From Pseudomonas oleovorans subsp. oleovorans (GTDB taxonomy: Bacteria; Pseudomonadota; Gammaproteobacteria; Pseudomonadales; Pseudomonadaceae), in NCBI RefSeq assembly GCF_002197815.1, contig NZ_NIUB01000012.1, forward strand, positions 1-64,000: 64,000 nucleotides of DNA, in the 5' to 3' direction. The notes beneath the pieces are model-generated. The model ran no database searches and was not told where the DNA came from. It was given only the letters and a program-made list of their open reading frames with translations. Position 1 is the stretch's first letter; each line of letters starts with the position of its first letter. A program made the position numbers and the translations under genes. Shown here piece by piece: positions 26,797-38,536 of this stretch.

Positions 26797-27945
26797 ATGG
26801 CCGCCTCTCTGTCGTATTTCGATGAGTCCCACCAATTGGTTCGTGATTCCGTCCGGCGTTTCGTCGAGCGTGAAATCCTGCCGTATATCGACGAGTGGGA
26901 AGAGGCAGAGGAGTTTCCTCGTGAGCTGTACCTCAAGGCCGGCGCTGCGGGCATTCTCGGTATCGGCTACCCAGAGCAGTTCGGCGGCAGTCACGAGGGA
27001 GACGTGTTCGCCAAAGTGGCGGCCAGCGAGGAACTGATGCGCAGTGGCTCCGGCGGCCTGGTGGCCGGGCTCGGTTCGCTGGATATCGGCCTGCCACCCA
27101 TCGTCAAATGGGCCAAGCCCGTCGTGCGTGAGCGCGTGGTGCCGCAGGTACTGGCCGGCGAGAAGATCATGGCGCTGGCGGTGACCGAGCCCACCGGTGG
27201 CTCCGACGTGGCCAATCTCAAGACCCGCGCTGTGCGCGATGGCGATCACTACCGCGTCAATGGCAGCAAGACCTTCATCACCAGCGGCGTGCGTGCCGAT
27301 TACTACACGGTGGCGGTGCGCACCGGCGGTGAGGGCTTCGGTGGCGTCAGCCTGCTGCTGGTGGAGAAGGGCACGCCGGGTTTCAGCGTCGGTCGCAAGC
27401 TGAAGAAGATGGGTTGGTGGGCGTCGGATACCGCCGAACTGTTCTTTGACGACTGCAAGGTGCCGGTGGAGAACCTGATCGGCGTGGAGAATGCCGGTTT
27501 CGCCTGCATCATGGCCAACTTCCAGAGCGAGCGCCTGAGCCTGGCGATCATGGCCAACATGACCGCACAACTGGCCCTGCAGGAGTCGCTGAAATGGGCG
27601 CGCGAGCGCCAGGCGTTCGGCAAGCCGGTGGGCAAGTTCCAGGTGCTCAAGCACCGCCTGGCCGAGATGGCCACGCAACTGGAGGTTTCCCGCGAGTTCA
27701 CCTACTGCCAGGCCGCTCAAATGGCCGCCGGCAGGAGCGTGATCAAGGAGATTTCCATGGCCAAGAACTTCGCCACCGATATTGCTGATCGCCTGACCTA
27801 CGATGCGGTGCAGATCATGGGTGGCATGGGTTACATGCGCGAAACCCTGGTCGAGCGCCTATACCGCGACAATCGAATCCTCTCCATTGGCGGCGGTACG
27901 CGCGAGATCATGAACGAGATCATCGCCAAGCAGATGGGGCTGTAG
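26797..27945 (+). CDS. Acyl-CoA dehydrogenase
   Basis: 382 residues with all three acyl-CoA dehydrogenase domains: ALAVTEPTGGSDVANLKT and FITSGVRADYYTVAVRT around FAD, and the C-terminal helical domain YDAVQIMGGMGYMRETLVERLYRDNRILSIGGGTREIMNEII. The position after recR matches P. aeruginosa PA1535 as I recall. The specific acyl chain (long, branched or terpenoid) cannot be told. The ATG at 26797 is preceded by GGGAG. Confidence 0.93.
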   Translation: MAASLSYFDESHQLVRDSVRRFVEREILPYIDEWEEAEEFPRELYLKAGAAGILGIGYPEQFGGSHEGDVFAKVAASEELMRSGSGGLVAGLGSLDIGLPPIVKWAKPVVRERVVPQVLAGEKIMALAVTEPTGGSDVANLKTRAVRDGDHYRVNGSKTFITSGVRADYYTVAVRTGGEGFGGVSLLLVEKGTPGFSVGRKLKKMGWWASDTAELFFDDCKVPVENLIGVENAGFACIMANFQSERLSLAIMANMTAQLALQESLKWARERQAFGKPVGKFQVLKHRLAEMATQLEVSREFTYCQAAQMAAGRSVIKEISMAKNFATDIADRLTYDAVQIMGGMGYMRETLVERLYRDNRILSIGGGTREIMNEIIAKQMGL

Positions 27946-27954
27946 CCGGACGCG

Positions 27955-28030
27955 CAGTGGGTGGGGCTTTAGCCGCGATCATCCCCAAAAAGGGCGGAAA
28001 AGCTCGCCGCTGAAGCGCCTCCCACGGGGG
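27955..28030. repeat. REP palindromes between convergent genes
   Basis: TGGGTGGGGCTTTAGCCGCGA and an inverted GCTCGCCGCTGAAGCGCCTCCCAC lie between the convergent acyl-CoA dehydrogenase and AraC genes, a typical REP location. Confidence 0.65.
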
Positions 28031-28048
28031 CATGGTCCTGCGCGGTTA

Positions 28049-28996
28049 TCAGGAAGCGACCTGATTCTGCGCGGCCTGGCGCAGGCGGGCGATATCGCGT
28101 TGCGGCGGATCGCCGAACAGACGGCTGTACTCGCGGCTGAACTGCGATGGGCTTTCGTAGCCGACGCGGTAGCTGGCCGCTGCCGCTTCGAGGTTGTCGC
28201 ACAGCATCAGTCGGCGAGCCTCCTGCAGGCGTAGCTGCTTCTGGTACTGCAGCGGGCTGAACGCTGTGACCGTCTTGAATCTATGGTGCAGGGTCGAGGG
28301 GCTCAGGTTCACCTCGCGGGCCAGTTCCTCGATCCGCAGCGGCTGATCGAAATTCTTGCGCAGCCACTCGATGGCGCGGGAGATGCGCTGGCTTTGGCTG
28401 TCGGCGATCACCACTTCATGCAGGCGATGGCCCTGCGGGCTGAGCAGCATGCGGTAGAAAATCTCGCGCAATGCCAATGGCGCCAGCATGGCGATGTCGG
28501 ATGGGGTTTCCAGCAGGCGCAGCAGGCGGATCACCGCATCCAGCAAGCGTGGGTCGAGGCGATCGAGAAACAGCGCCCGCTGGGAAGCCGCGTCCGGGGC
28601 CGGAATCGCTGGCATTTCGGTGAGCAGGCTGCTGATCAGCGCGGGATCAATCTCCAGAGCGATGCTCAGATAGGGGTGATCCGGGCTGGCCTCGATAACC
28701 CGGCCGGTTACCGGCAGCACCACCGACGCCACCAGATAATTCAACGGATCATAGACGTAGAGTTCGTCACCCAGACGTATCTCTTTACGGCCCTGGGCGA
28801 TGATGCACAGGCAGGGGTCGTAGACTGTCTGCATCGGCAGGCTGGGTGTCGTGGCGCGTGCCAGCTTCAGGCCAGGAATCGCTGTGAGGTGCAAGCCGTC
28901 CTCGGGGGCGAAGCGATCGACTAGGCGCGCCATTTCATGGCTCAGTTCGGCAAGGGGGGTGTCGAGAGTTGTGGCGGTGTGAATGGGTGACTGCAT
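28049..28996 (-). CDS. AraC-family transcriptional regulator with AraC_N cupin
   Basis: 315 residues. The N-terminal part (DPCLCIIAQGRKEIRLGDELYVYDPLNYLVASVVLPVTG) is the AraC_N effector domain. The C-terminal 100 residues carry two helix-turn-helix units (LRIEELAREVNLSPSTLHHRFKTVTAFSPLQYQKQLRLQEAR; YRVGYESPSQFSREYSRLFG). Targets are unknown; no divergent partner gene is next to it, only IS relics. Confidence 0.9.
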   Translation of the reverse strand: MQSPIHTATTLDTPLAELSHEMARLVDRFAPEDGLHLTAIPGLKLARATTPSLPMQTVYDPCLCIIAQGRKEIRLGDELYVYDPLNYLVASVVLPVTGRVIEASPDHPYLSIALEIDPALISSLLTEMPAIPAPDAASQRALFLDRLDPRLLDAVIRLLRLLETPSDIAMLAPLALREIFYRMLLSPQGHRLHEVVIADSQSQRISRAIEWLRKNFDQPLRIEELAREVNLSPSTLHHRFKTVTAFSPLQYQKQLRLQEARRLMLCDNLEAAAASYRVGYESPSQFSREYSRLFGDPPQRDIARLRQAAQNQVAS

Positions 28997-29023
28997 GGCG
29001 CGCCTCCGGAAAGTCAGCGAAGC

Positions 29024-29295
29024 CTAGGGGCTGTTGCCGTTTTGCGCTAATAAGTTGATATATATGAGAAAATACGTATCGTTGAAGCTCTGACCCAACA
29101 TCGATACGAGTTTACAATGCCCCGATTATTGCTCAGTGATGGGCATTGGTCGAAGCTGCGGGAAATTCTGCTGCGCAAGGCCATCTACAACAAGCGTGAT
29201 CGACGAATGACCGTGGAGGGCATGCTGTACCGCATGCGCACGGGATGCCCCTGGAGAGATCTCCCCGAAGCGTTCGGGAACTGGAATAAGGTTAA
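29024..29295 (+). mobile_element. IS5-family (IS427-type) relic: left end and truncated transposase
   Basis: The left terminal repeat CTAGGGGCTGTTGCCGTTTT starts at 29024. A transposase frame from 29117 (MPRLLLSDGHWSKLREILL...GMLYRMRTGCPWRDLPEAFGNWNK) is a normal IS5/IS427 N-terminus, but it breaks after NWNK, about 58 residues in. The remaining catalytic part and right end are missing. The CTAG plus CTGTTGCCGTTT end is shared with the MITE at 45044-45314, linking the two. Confidence 0.8.
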
Positions 29296-29301
29296 TCCGG
29301 C

Positions 29302-29608
29302 TTCACACCCCAGGGTTGGCCCCTGACGCATGCCGATCTAATGAACTGGCAGGTACATGCCAGGCTCGGTGCTTCCTATGCCAGCGAAGTTGAGCAATGC
29401 GATTCGGAGCTTTTCGCTCCGTGCTTGGTTCAACATCCCCCCAACGTTTCACGACGCTGAATTGGCTCACTGCCAGACGTGCGCGGATGAGTTCTGCCCG
29501 GAGGGCAAATTCACCCTCGGGTCAGACATTTTTAGTAGCAATTCGATGATGGCTGAACGTTACTATCCTGTTTCTGTAACCGCTCATTGACCCATTTTAG
29601 GGTGTGAA
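29302..29608. mobile_element. Possible small non-coding insertion with TTCACACCC ends
   Basis: TTCACACCCCAGGGTTGGCC starts at 29302 and its imperfect inverse (CCCATTTTAGGGTGTGAA) ends at 29608. This gives an element of about 307 bases directly following the broken IS5 relic. The internal sequence encodes a 77-residue frame (29357-29590) that I do not recognise. Whether it is a MITE-like insertion or coincidental similarity is unclear. The stretch 29609-29926 before recQ shows no gene. Confidence 0.3.
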
Positions 29609-29926
29609 CAGATACAGCTTTTGTTATCCATCCCCGCCAAAACGATGCGTTTCCAGGGTGTGGATTAACCAGGCTGAGCCGGTTTGTTGAATGCTTTTTC
29701 GGGCTTCAACCCCCCCTGATAGCAAGGGATTAAGGTGCCTAGGCGCATTAACCAAACCAAGCACGACACGTTCAACGTGTCGCACACGAGGGTGGATTCT
29801 AGTCAACCGCCGCCCCAGCGCCAGCGCGGCGCGCTCTGAAAGCGGCGACTCAGCGGCTTCGGACGGGTAGGCGCCCTGTTGCCTGCCATCCTGCGGCATA
29901 ATGCGCGGCCAGATTTGGAGGCCTTC

Positions 29927-32059
<2,133 letters not shown>

Positions 32060-32149
32060 GTGTCCTCGGTGAAACTTGGCAGCCTGATTCTGGCGGCATT
32101 TCGATCGCAGGGCTAAGGTGTGGGCAGGCCGCCAGATAACGAGGTGAGG

Positions 32150-33310
32150 GTGCCTGACTATCACGCCTGGTACGACGAGGTTCGTCCGAGCCCTTATGCC
32201 GAGCAGTTGAGCCTGGGGTTTCGGCGGTTGCGTTTTTCCCGCGCTCTCGAGCGTGAATATCGTGCGCACATGCTTGAGGACGGCTTCGAACTCAAACGTA
32301 TCGCGCTGTGCGTCGCCACGGTCATCTGGCTGGCCCTGACGGTGTTGGACATGTTGGTGGTGCCTGCATCGCACCTGGGCTGGGTGATCGCAGTGCGCCT
32401 GGTGGCGCTGGTCATCCTGCTGGTTTGCGCGACCCTGATCCTGCGGCGTCGCCACAGCCATCTTCTGCTACCGCTGAGCATGACCTGCATCCTAGTGCTC
32501 GGCGTGGGCGCAGCGATGATTGTCGGTATTGCCCATCGCGCCGACCCCGGCTACCCCTACGAAGGACTGTTGCTGGTGAGCATGGCGGCGTACTTCCTGG
32601 TCGGCCTGCGCTTGAGCGAGGCTCTTGCCTGTTCCCTGGTGATTTTGCTCGCCTATGTGCTGGCGGAATTGGCCGCAGGGCTGCCTGCTCCGAGGTTGAT
32701 CAACAACCTGTTGTTCCTGGTCTTCGGCAATCTTATCGGCGCTGTCGGTTGCTACCTCCTGGAATACAAATCACGCGAGCATTTTCTGATCAGCCATCTG
32801 ATGCAGCTGCTTGCCTACCACGACAGCCTGACCGGGCTGCATAACCGTCGTAGCTTCAATCGGCAGTTCGAGCGCCTGTGGCGCCAGGCGCAGCGTGAGG
32901 GCATATCGATTGCGTTGCTGCTCTGCGATATCGACCATTTCAAGGCGTACAACGACTGCTACGGTCACCAGGCTGGCGACGCGGCTTTGCAGCGTGTCGG
33001 CTCACTGATCGAGCAGGCCGCGCGGCGACCACTGGATATGGGCGTACGGCTTGGCGGGGAGGAGTTCGCGCTGCTGTTGTTCGACATCAGCGCCGATGAA
33101 GCCAGGCAACGCGCCGAGGCCCTGCGCCATTCGCTGGAGGAGGCGGGCATCGCCCATCGTGGTTCCGACAGCGCCGATGTACTGACCATGTCCATCGGCG
33201 TTGCCTGCCTGAGCCCCGATAGCCAGCCTGAATTGAGTCAGCTCTACGAGCAGGCCGACCGAGCGCTATACGAGGCCAAGGCTTTCGGACGTAACAGGGT
33301 GGCGGCCTGA
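32150..33310 (+). CDS. hsbD: Membrane diguanylate cyclase, HsbD-like
   Basis: 386 residues from the GTG at 32150, which has GAGG five bases upstream; a GTG at 32120 would add ten residues. About six hydrophobic segments span residues 65-195. The GGDEF domain then has the active loop GGEEF in LGGEEFALLLF, preceded by the inhibitory-site RPLD exactly five residues before it, so product inhibition is expected. It makes cyclic di-GMP. Its place between recQ and a MarR regulator matches P. aeruginosa hsbD as I recall, where it acts with HsbA in biofilm control. The symbol is by synteny. Confidence 0.8.
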   Translation: MPDYHAWYDEVRPSPYAEQLSLGFRRLRFSRALEREYRAHMLEDGFELKRIALCVATVIWLALTVLDMLVVPASHLGWVIAVRLVALVILLVCATLILRRRHSHLLLPLSMTCILVLGVGAAMIVGIAHRADPGYPYEGLLLVSMAAYFLVGLRLSEALACSLVILLAYVLAELAAGLPAPRLINNLLFLVFGNLIGAVGCYLLEYKSREHFLISHLMQLLAYHDSLTGLHNRRSFNRQFERLWRQAQREGISIALLLCDIDHFKAYNDCYGHQAGDAALQRVGSLIEQAARRPLDMGVRLGGEEFALLLFDISADEARQRAEALRHSLEEAGIAHRGSDSADVLTMSIGVACLSPDSQPELSQLYEQADRALYEAKAFGRNRVAA

Positions 33311-33442
33311 GTTGCAGTCGGGGCGCAACGAGCCGGTCGCATTCTGCAACGCTCATGGCGCAATCCGCGCTTGCCCTGCGCATCGGGTTATGGCTAGCTG
33401 GCTAATAATTAGTTTTTGACCTTTGTATGAGTCCGCTTGCCC

Positions 33443-33874
33443 ATGTCTTACCCCGATCAACATCGCTTTGCCATGCAGGTTGCCCAGCTATCCCGTGCCT
33501 GGCGTTCCGAACTCGATAGACGCCTGGTAGGGCTGGGCCTGTCCCAGGCTCGCTGGCTGGTGCTGCTGCACCTGGCGCGCTTCAGCGAAATGCCGACCCA
33601 GCGTGAATTGGCGCAAAGCGTCGGCGTAGAGGGGCCGACGCTGGCGCGTCTACTCGACAGTCTCGAAAGTCAGGGGCTGGTTACTCGCGTGGCAGTACCC
33701 GAAGACCGCCGTGCCAAGAAGATCGCGCTGCAGCCGGATGCGCAGCCTCTGATCGAGAAGATCGAAGCGATTTCCACCCAGCTGCGCCATGAAGTCTTCG
33801 CCGGTATCGACGAGGAGGATCTGCGTCGCTGTCAGCAGGTGCACGCTCGAGTGCTCGGCAACCTGATGAAGTGA
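33443..33874 (+). CDS. MarR/SlyA-family transcriptional regulator
   Basis: 143 residues. The winged-helix core is SQARWLVLLHLARFSEMPTQRELAQSVGVEGPTLARLLDSLESQGLVTRVAVPEDRRAKKIAL, with DRRAKK as the wing. SlyA-type proteins bind palindromic operators as dimers and often respond to phenolic ligands. The ATG at 33443 was preferred over an upstream TTG. A hairpin with a T run follows. Its regulon is unknown. Confidence 0.9.
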   Translation: MSYPDQHRFAMQVAQLSRAWRSELDRRLVGLGLSQARWLVLLHLARFSEMPTQRELAQSVGVEGPTLARLLDSLESQGLVTRVAVPEDRRAKKIALQPDAQPLIEKIEAISTQLRHEVFAGIDEEDLRRCQQVHARVLGNLMK

Positions 33875-33896
33875 ACCGCCTGCACTGTCAAAAATC

Positions 33897-33922
33897 CGAT
33901 CATTTTTTGATCGTATTTTTTA
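33897..33922 (+). terminator. Likely terminator after the MarR gene
   Basis: CGATCA-TTTTT-TGATCG stem-loop followed by TATTTTTTATTT, 23 bases after the MarR stop. The stem is AT-rich and short. Confidence 0.5.
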
Positions 33923-34151
33923 TTTGCCTAATTTTTGACTGATTCAACTTGATGGCACCGTGCTTTCATCGGCAAACTGGCCGCCAAGCCGCTACTTTGT
34001 GAATTAGTAGCCATAATGCAATTCGAGACGGCCTCGACAAGGACCTTGTCGCCCGTTCTCGAACTATCAAGGGCGCCAGCCTCCCGGCCAAGGGATGCTC
34101 AGACAGGAAGTCGAGGAGGTGGCGTTCGAGCCGAATAACCCTGGAGGTCGC

Positions 34152-36224
34152 ATGGCTCGGGTGCGTCAATTAATGTTGGGTCTGGCGTCGGGATCCGCCC
34201 TCTATTCGGGAATGGCTCCGGCGCTTGGTTTGGGTGAAATCACGCTGCATTCTGCGCTGAATCAGCCTTTCGAGGCCGAGATCGAGCTGCTGGAAGTGGG
34301 TGATCTGGGCGCGCAGGATCTGCGTGTCGGTCTGGCACCAGCCGAGGTGTTCAGTCGTTCGGGGGTGGAGCGCTTCTACTTTCTCAATGATCTGCGTTTC
34401 ACGCCGCTTCTGCAGGGATCACGTAGTGTGATCCGCGTGGTGTCGAACCGTCCGGTGCGTGAGCCATACCTGAACTTCATCGTCGAAGTGGCGCGTCCCA
34501 ATGGCCAGTTACTACGTGAATATACGGTTCTGCTCGATCCACCTGGTTCTTCGGCTTATTCCGCTGTAACCGCACCAAGCGCTGCTGCCGTATCGCAACC
34601 CTCTAACCGCACCGCAGCACCGGCCTCGTCGGTCAGAGCGGTCACGCCGCCGCGTGCATCTGCTGGGCACCGTCATCAGGTCAGCCGTGGCGACAGTCTC
34701 TGGTCCATCGCCGCGCGTTTGCGTGAGCAGGGCAGTACGCTGTCTCAGCAGGCGCTGATGGAGGGCATTCTTGCCCTCAACCCGAATGCCTTCGCTGGCG
34801 GCGATCCAAGTCGTCTACAGGCTGGCGCCGAGCTGCTGTTGCCGGATGCCGCCCGTGCGGAGGCTGCCCCGCCGAGCGCTGCTCCGGTCGCTGCCGAGGC
34901 CTCACCCGTGCTCGCTGAAAACACTGCCGAAGGGCCCGTTAGCGCGCCTCTGGCTGCCCTGGAGCCAGCACCGCAGCAAAGCGAAAGCCTGGAGCTGCTG
35001 GCCGAGAGGCAGCGCCAGGTCGATCTGGAGCTGGCCAACCAGGCGGCGGAAAATCTGCAACTGCAACAAGGCTTGGCGCAACTGCAATTGCAACTGCAGC
35101 AGTTGCAGGAGCAATTGGCGCAGAAGGATGCTCAGTTGGCTGAGCTGGCTGCGCGCACGCCCGCCGAGCCGGCCGCCCAGCCCATTGCCGCCGCGCCGGT
35201 CAGTGTCGAGGAGCCCGCGGCAGCAGAGCGCGGCTGGTGGTCGACCCTGTTGGCCGGTGGTATAGGGCTTCTGCTGTTGCTCGGTGCGCTTTTCTGGGCC
35301 GTGCGGCGGCGTGGCGAGAAAACCAGGCCGGTGGTGCAGGTACAACCCAAGGGGCAGCCACCGCAGCAACCGCCTCGTCCGCTACTCGCGGCGGTTGGCG
35401 CAGCTCCGGTGGTCAAGGCAGTACCGGCGCCGGCTCCGGTGCGTGCTCAAGGGCCGGTCGACCCACTCGAGGCTGCCAATGTCTACATCGCCTACGGTCG
35501 CTTCAGCGAGGCCCGTGGTGAGCTGAGCAAGGCGCTGGCTCAGGACCCGCAGCGCAGCGATCTGCGCTTCCGTCTATTGGAAGTTCTGGCGCTGCTGGGC
35601 GACGGGGCGGGCTTCGCGCGTGAGGAGGCCGTGCTGCGCGCCGAAGCGTTCGACGCCGCACGCATCGATGCCTTGAAGGCGCGGCATCCTGATCTGCGGG
35701 TGACTCAGCAGGTACCGACCGAGGTTATCGCTGAGCAGCAGCCTGCGGCCGAACCTGATTTTCAGCTCAACCTCGACGACCTGTCGCTGGATGCCGATTG
35801 GGATCTGGTCAGCCCTTTCCCTGCTGCCGCCAAGGCCAAACCCAAGGCTGCTGCAGAACCGGAGTTCGATCCGTCGTTCGCCAGCAATCTGCAGGAGCTC
35901 CCGGAGGTGTTCGAACTGCATCATGAAGACGAGCAGTTGAGCGCCTTCAGTGAGATGGAAATGGTGCTCAGTGATGAGGTGCCGGCGCTGGATGACAACT
36001 TCATCGACGCTTTCGCCGGTGATGCCGATGCCACCGCTGCGCTGCAGGGCGACATCGACCACCTGGCGGGCAATCCGGAGCACATGGCCCAGCTTAACCA
36101 GGCGCTGGCCTATATCAAACAGGGCGATATCGCCACCGCCTGCGACATCCTCAACGAGGTGATCGATAACGGCGATGACGAGCAGAGGAAGGCCGCGCGC
36201 CAGTTGCTGGCGGAAATCGCCTGA
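34152..36224 (+). CDS. FimV-like LysM membrane protein
   Basis: 690 residues, shorter than FimV of P. aeruginosa (about 919). Order: a signal-like N-terminus (LMLGLASGSALYSGMAPALGLG); FimV N-terminal domain (ITLHSALNQPFEAEIELLEVGDL...NFIVEVARPNGQLLREYTVLLDPP); LysM around 173-232 (HQVSRGDSLWSIAARLR...LLLP); coiled coil (about 275-335); membrane helix (about 360-382); and a C-terminal FimV_C domain (FIDAFAGDADATAALQ...ACDILNEVIDNGDDEQRKAARQLLAEIA). FimV proteins organise polar pili and signalling. The position next to plpD matches P. aeruginosa PA3340, a FimV paralogue, rather than fimV itself. Confidence 0.85.
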   Translation: MARVRQLMLGLASGSALYSGMAPALGLGEITLHSALNQPFEAEIELLEVGDLGAQDLRVGLAPAEVFSRSGVERFYFLNDLRFTPLLQGSRSVIRVVSNRPVREPYLNFIVEVARPNGQLLREYTVLLDPPGSSAYSAVTAPSAAAVSQPSNRTAAPASSVRAVTPPRASAGHRHQVSRGDSLWSIAARLREQGSTLSQQALMEGILALNPNAFAGGDPSRLQAGAELLLPDAARAEAAPPSAAPVAAEASPVLAENTAEGPVSAPLAALEPAPQQSESLELLAERQRQVDLELANQAAENLQLQQGLAQLQLQLQQLQEQLAQKDAQLAELAARTPAEPAAQPIAAAPVSVEEPAAAERGWWSTLLAGGIGLLLLLGALFWAVRRRGEKTRPVVQVQPKGQPPQQPPRPLLAAVGAAPVVKAVPAPAPVRAQGPVDPLEAANVYIAYGRFSEARGELSKALAQDPQRSDLRFRLLEVLALLGDGAGFAREEAVLRAEAFDAARIDALKARHPDLRVTQQVPTEVIAEQQPAAEPDFQLNLDDLSLDADWDLVSPFPAAAKAKPKAAAEPEFDPSFASNLQELPEVFELHHEDEQLSAFSEMEMVLSDEVPALDDNFIDAFAGDADATAALQGDIDHLAGNPEHMAQLNQALAYIKQGDIATACDILNEVIDNGDDEQRKAARQLLAEIA

Positions 36225-36244
36225 GCGCCTCTGCTGCTGCACCT

Positions 36245-36276
36245 GACGAGGCCGCGCATATGTCGCGGCCTCGTCG
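36245..36276. terminator. Bidirectional terminator between fimV-like gene and plpD
   Basis: GACGAGGCCGCG and CGCGGCCTCGTC form a perfect 12-bp stem with a seven-base loop, followed by GTTT, in the 54-base gap between two convergent stop codons. Confidence 0.8.
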
Positions 36277-36278
36277 TT

Positions 36279-38465
36279 TCAGAAACTCTTGCCCAGATTG
36301 AGATACAGCGCCTTCTCCCGCTCGTCGTTGAAGCCATAGCTGAAGTTCAGCGGGCCCAGCGGGGTGTCCAGGCCGAGGAAGATGCTGGCTGCGTTGATAT
36401 AGCCGCTGTCGAAGGCGTTGTCGTTGTTCCAGGCACGGCCGCGCTCCAGCGACAGGCCCAGGTACAGCGGGAAGTTCAGCGGCAGCATCGAGGTTTGTGT
36501 CATGCGCCGGTAGTAGATCATCCGTGCCAGGGCCATGTTCTGGCCGCTCAGCGAGTCCTGACGAAAGCCCGACAGCTCCTGGGCACCACCGAGAATGAAA
36601 CCCGAGGTGACCACCTCCGCTTCATCCAGGGTACGCCCGTAGCGACCGCCGAACAGCCAGGTATTGGGGCCGTGGCTGTAGGCCTTGTCCAGCTTCAGTT
36701 GCCATTGGCGATATGCCTCGTCCGAGCCCAGGTCGCGGTCGTACTTGCGCAGCATCAGGCCGATATCCTCGCCGGTGCGCGGGAAGTCGAGGTTGTCCAG
36801 GGTGTCGAAGGAGTACAGCAGTTCGTAGTAGCCCTCGCTGAAGCTGAAGCTGGGCAGGTCGCGCTCGCCTACGCGGACATCCGCCTCGCCCCAGGCCTGA
36901 GCGATGCCGAAGCGAATCTCGCCATTGTTGGCAATCTGTCGGCCGAGATTGAGACCGTAGCCGTAGCGTTCCAGGCGGTATTCGGCGATCGGGTCGTTGT
37001 CCAGAATCGCTTCGACGTTCTGCGCCTCGCCGAACAGGTAGGGCGCGACGAAGTAACGTGAGCCGGCGTCCAGCGGCTGATAGAACTCGCTGTAGAGCTC
37101 CTGGCGGTCACCTAACTGCAAGCGAGTCAGCCATTCGGCGCCGAGCTCGTTGATGCCATTGATGCGGTAACTGGCGCCGATATTGAAGGGGCTGTCGCCG
37201 CGCATGTCATCCGACAGATTCAGGCCCAGGCGCAGGTAATCGGTGCCGGTGCGCTTGCCGCGGGCATCGATCACCAGGGCGCTACCGCGCTCGTCCAGCG
37301 GCTCTACCCGGTATTGCACGCGCTCGAAGTAGTCCAGGCCATACAGCGTGCCCATGTCTTTTTGCAGGCGATCCATGTCCAGTGGCTCGCCGAGCGGTTG
37401 GCGAATGTGCCGGCGAATCACCGCGTCGCCGACTTTCGAGTCGTTCTCCACGTGGATTTCGCGAATCACCGGTGTGCGCTGTTCGCGCGAGCGCGCCATG
37501 GCCAGCGCCGGGTTGCCGGCACTGCCGGTGCGCAAGCGAGCCAAACGCTCTGCCTGAATCTGCGTGGCGCGATAACCGGCGTCCATCATCTGTTCGCCAC
37601 GATTGAAGTCGGCGACGCCGAAGCCGGCCAGAGGGGGCAGGATCAATACGTCGTCCGCCTCCAGCGTTTCGAGTTGGGCCTCGGAGTTCTTGCGCATCAT
37701 CAGGTTGATCGACTGATTCATCACGTCGACCACGGTGAGCAGGTCCTTGGCCGGTTTCAGTGGCATACCCAGGTCGACGACGATGACGTGATCGACGCCC
37801 ATCTGTCGCGCCACGTCGATGGGCACGTTGTTGACCATGCCGCCGTCGACCAGCAGGCGACCGTCCACTTCCACCGGGGCGAACACCGCCGGGATCGACA
37901 TGCTGGCGCGCATCACCTGCGGCAGGTGGCCGCTGCTCATGATCACCTGTTCACCCGTGACCACATCGGTGGCCACGGCGCGATAAGGGATCGGCAGATG
38001 ATCGAAATCGCGGGTGGCGCTGCGATGTACCAGCAGACTTTCCAGCAGCAGCGCCAGGTTCTGGCCCTGGATCACGCCCAGCGGCAGGCCAAGGCTGCCG
38101 TCGTCGCGAAAGCTGAGTTTCTGCTTGATCAGAAAATCACGGTCGTCCTGCTTGCGGCGAAAGGGGATGTCCTCGCGTGGCGGTGAGTCGGACAGCGCCT
38201 GTTGCCAATCCAGCTCCAGCGCCAGACGTTCAAGCTCCGCCACCGAATAGCCGGCCGCGTACAGCCCACCGACGATGGCGCCCATGCTGGTGCCGGCGAT
38301 GGCGTCGATGCGAATACCTTGTTCCTCCAGCGCCTTGAGCACACCAATGTGCGCCAGGCCACGGGCGGCGCCGCCTGACAGCACCAGGCCGACACGTTCG
38401 GCGGCGATGACAGGCAGGCTGGACAGAGCGAACAGGCAAAGCAGCGAAAGGAGCAGGCGGCGCAT
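36279..38465 (-). CDS. plpD: Patatin-like phospholipase autotransporter PlpD (type Vd)
   Basis: 728 residues, the length I recall for P. aeruginosa PlpD. A signal peptide (LLLSLLCLFALSSLPVIAA) precedes the patatin domain, with oxyanion motif LSGGAARG, nucleophile motif GTSMG and catalytic VDGGMVNN. A POTRA-like segment (VIREIHVENDSKVGDAVIRRHIRQPLGEPL) and a C-terminal 16-strand-like beta-barrel ending in YLNLGKSF complete the type Vd layout. The lipase domain is exported through its own barrel and acts on phospholipids. The ATG at 38465 was preferred over a TTG nine codons upstream. Confidence 0.95.
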   Translation of the reverse strand: MRRLLLSLLCLFALSSLPVIAAERVGLVLSGGAARGLAHIGVLKALEEQGIRIDAIAGTSMGAIVGGLYAAGYSVAELERLALELDWQQALSDSPPREDIPFRRKQDDRDFLIKQKLSFRDDGSLGLPLGVIQGQNLALLLESLLVHRSATRDFDHLPIPYRAVATDVVTGEQVIMSSGHLPQVMRASMSIPAVFAPVEVDGRLLVDGGMVNNVPIDVARQMGVDHVIVVDLGMPLKPAKDLLTVVDVMNQSINLMMRKNSEAQLETLEADDVLILPPLAGFGVADFNRGEQMMDAGYRATQIQAERLARLRTGSAGNPALAMARSREQRTPVIREIHVENDSKVGDAVIRRHIRQPLGEPLDMDRLQKDMGTLYGLDYFERVQYRVEPLDERGSALVIDARGKRTGTDYLRLGLNLSDDMRGDSPFNIGASYRINGINELGAEWLTRLQLGDRQELYSEFYQPLDAGSRYFVAPYLFGEAQNVEAILDNDPIAEYRLERYGYGLNLGRQIANNGEIRFGIAQAWGEADVRVGERDLPSFSFSEGYYELLYSFDTLDNLDFPRTGEDIGLMLRKYDRDLGSDEAYRQWQLKLDKAYSHGPNTWLFGGRYGRTLDEAEVVTSGFILGGAQELSGFRQDSLSGQNMALARMIYYRRMTQTSMLPLNFPLYLGLSLERGRAWNNDNAFDSGYINAASIFLGLDTPLGPLNFSYGFNDEREKALYLNLGKSF

Positions 38466-38536
38466 GATGGATTCCGGCAGGAGCAGAGACAAAGACCGGT
38501 ATTATAGGCATCAAGCCCCACAGTAGAGCCCCCGCC

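Noticed and set aside
26797..27945. Assigning the acyl-CoA dehydrogenase to a specific pathway such as leucine or terpenoid breakdown
   Set aside because: No neighbouring catabolic genes and no residue pattern that fixes the substrate.
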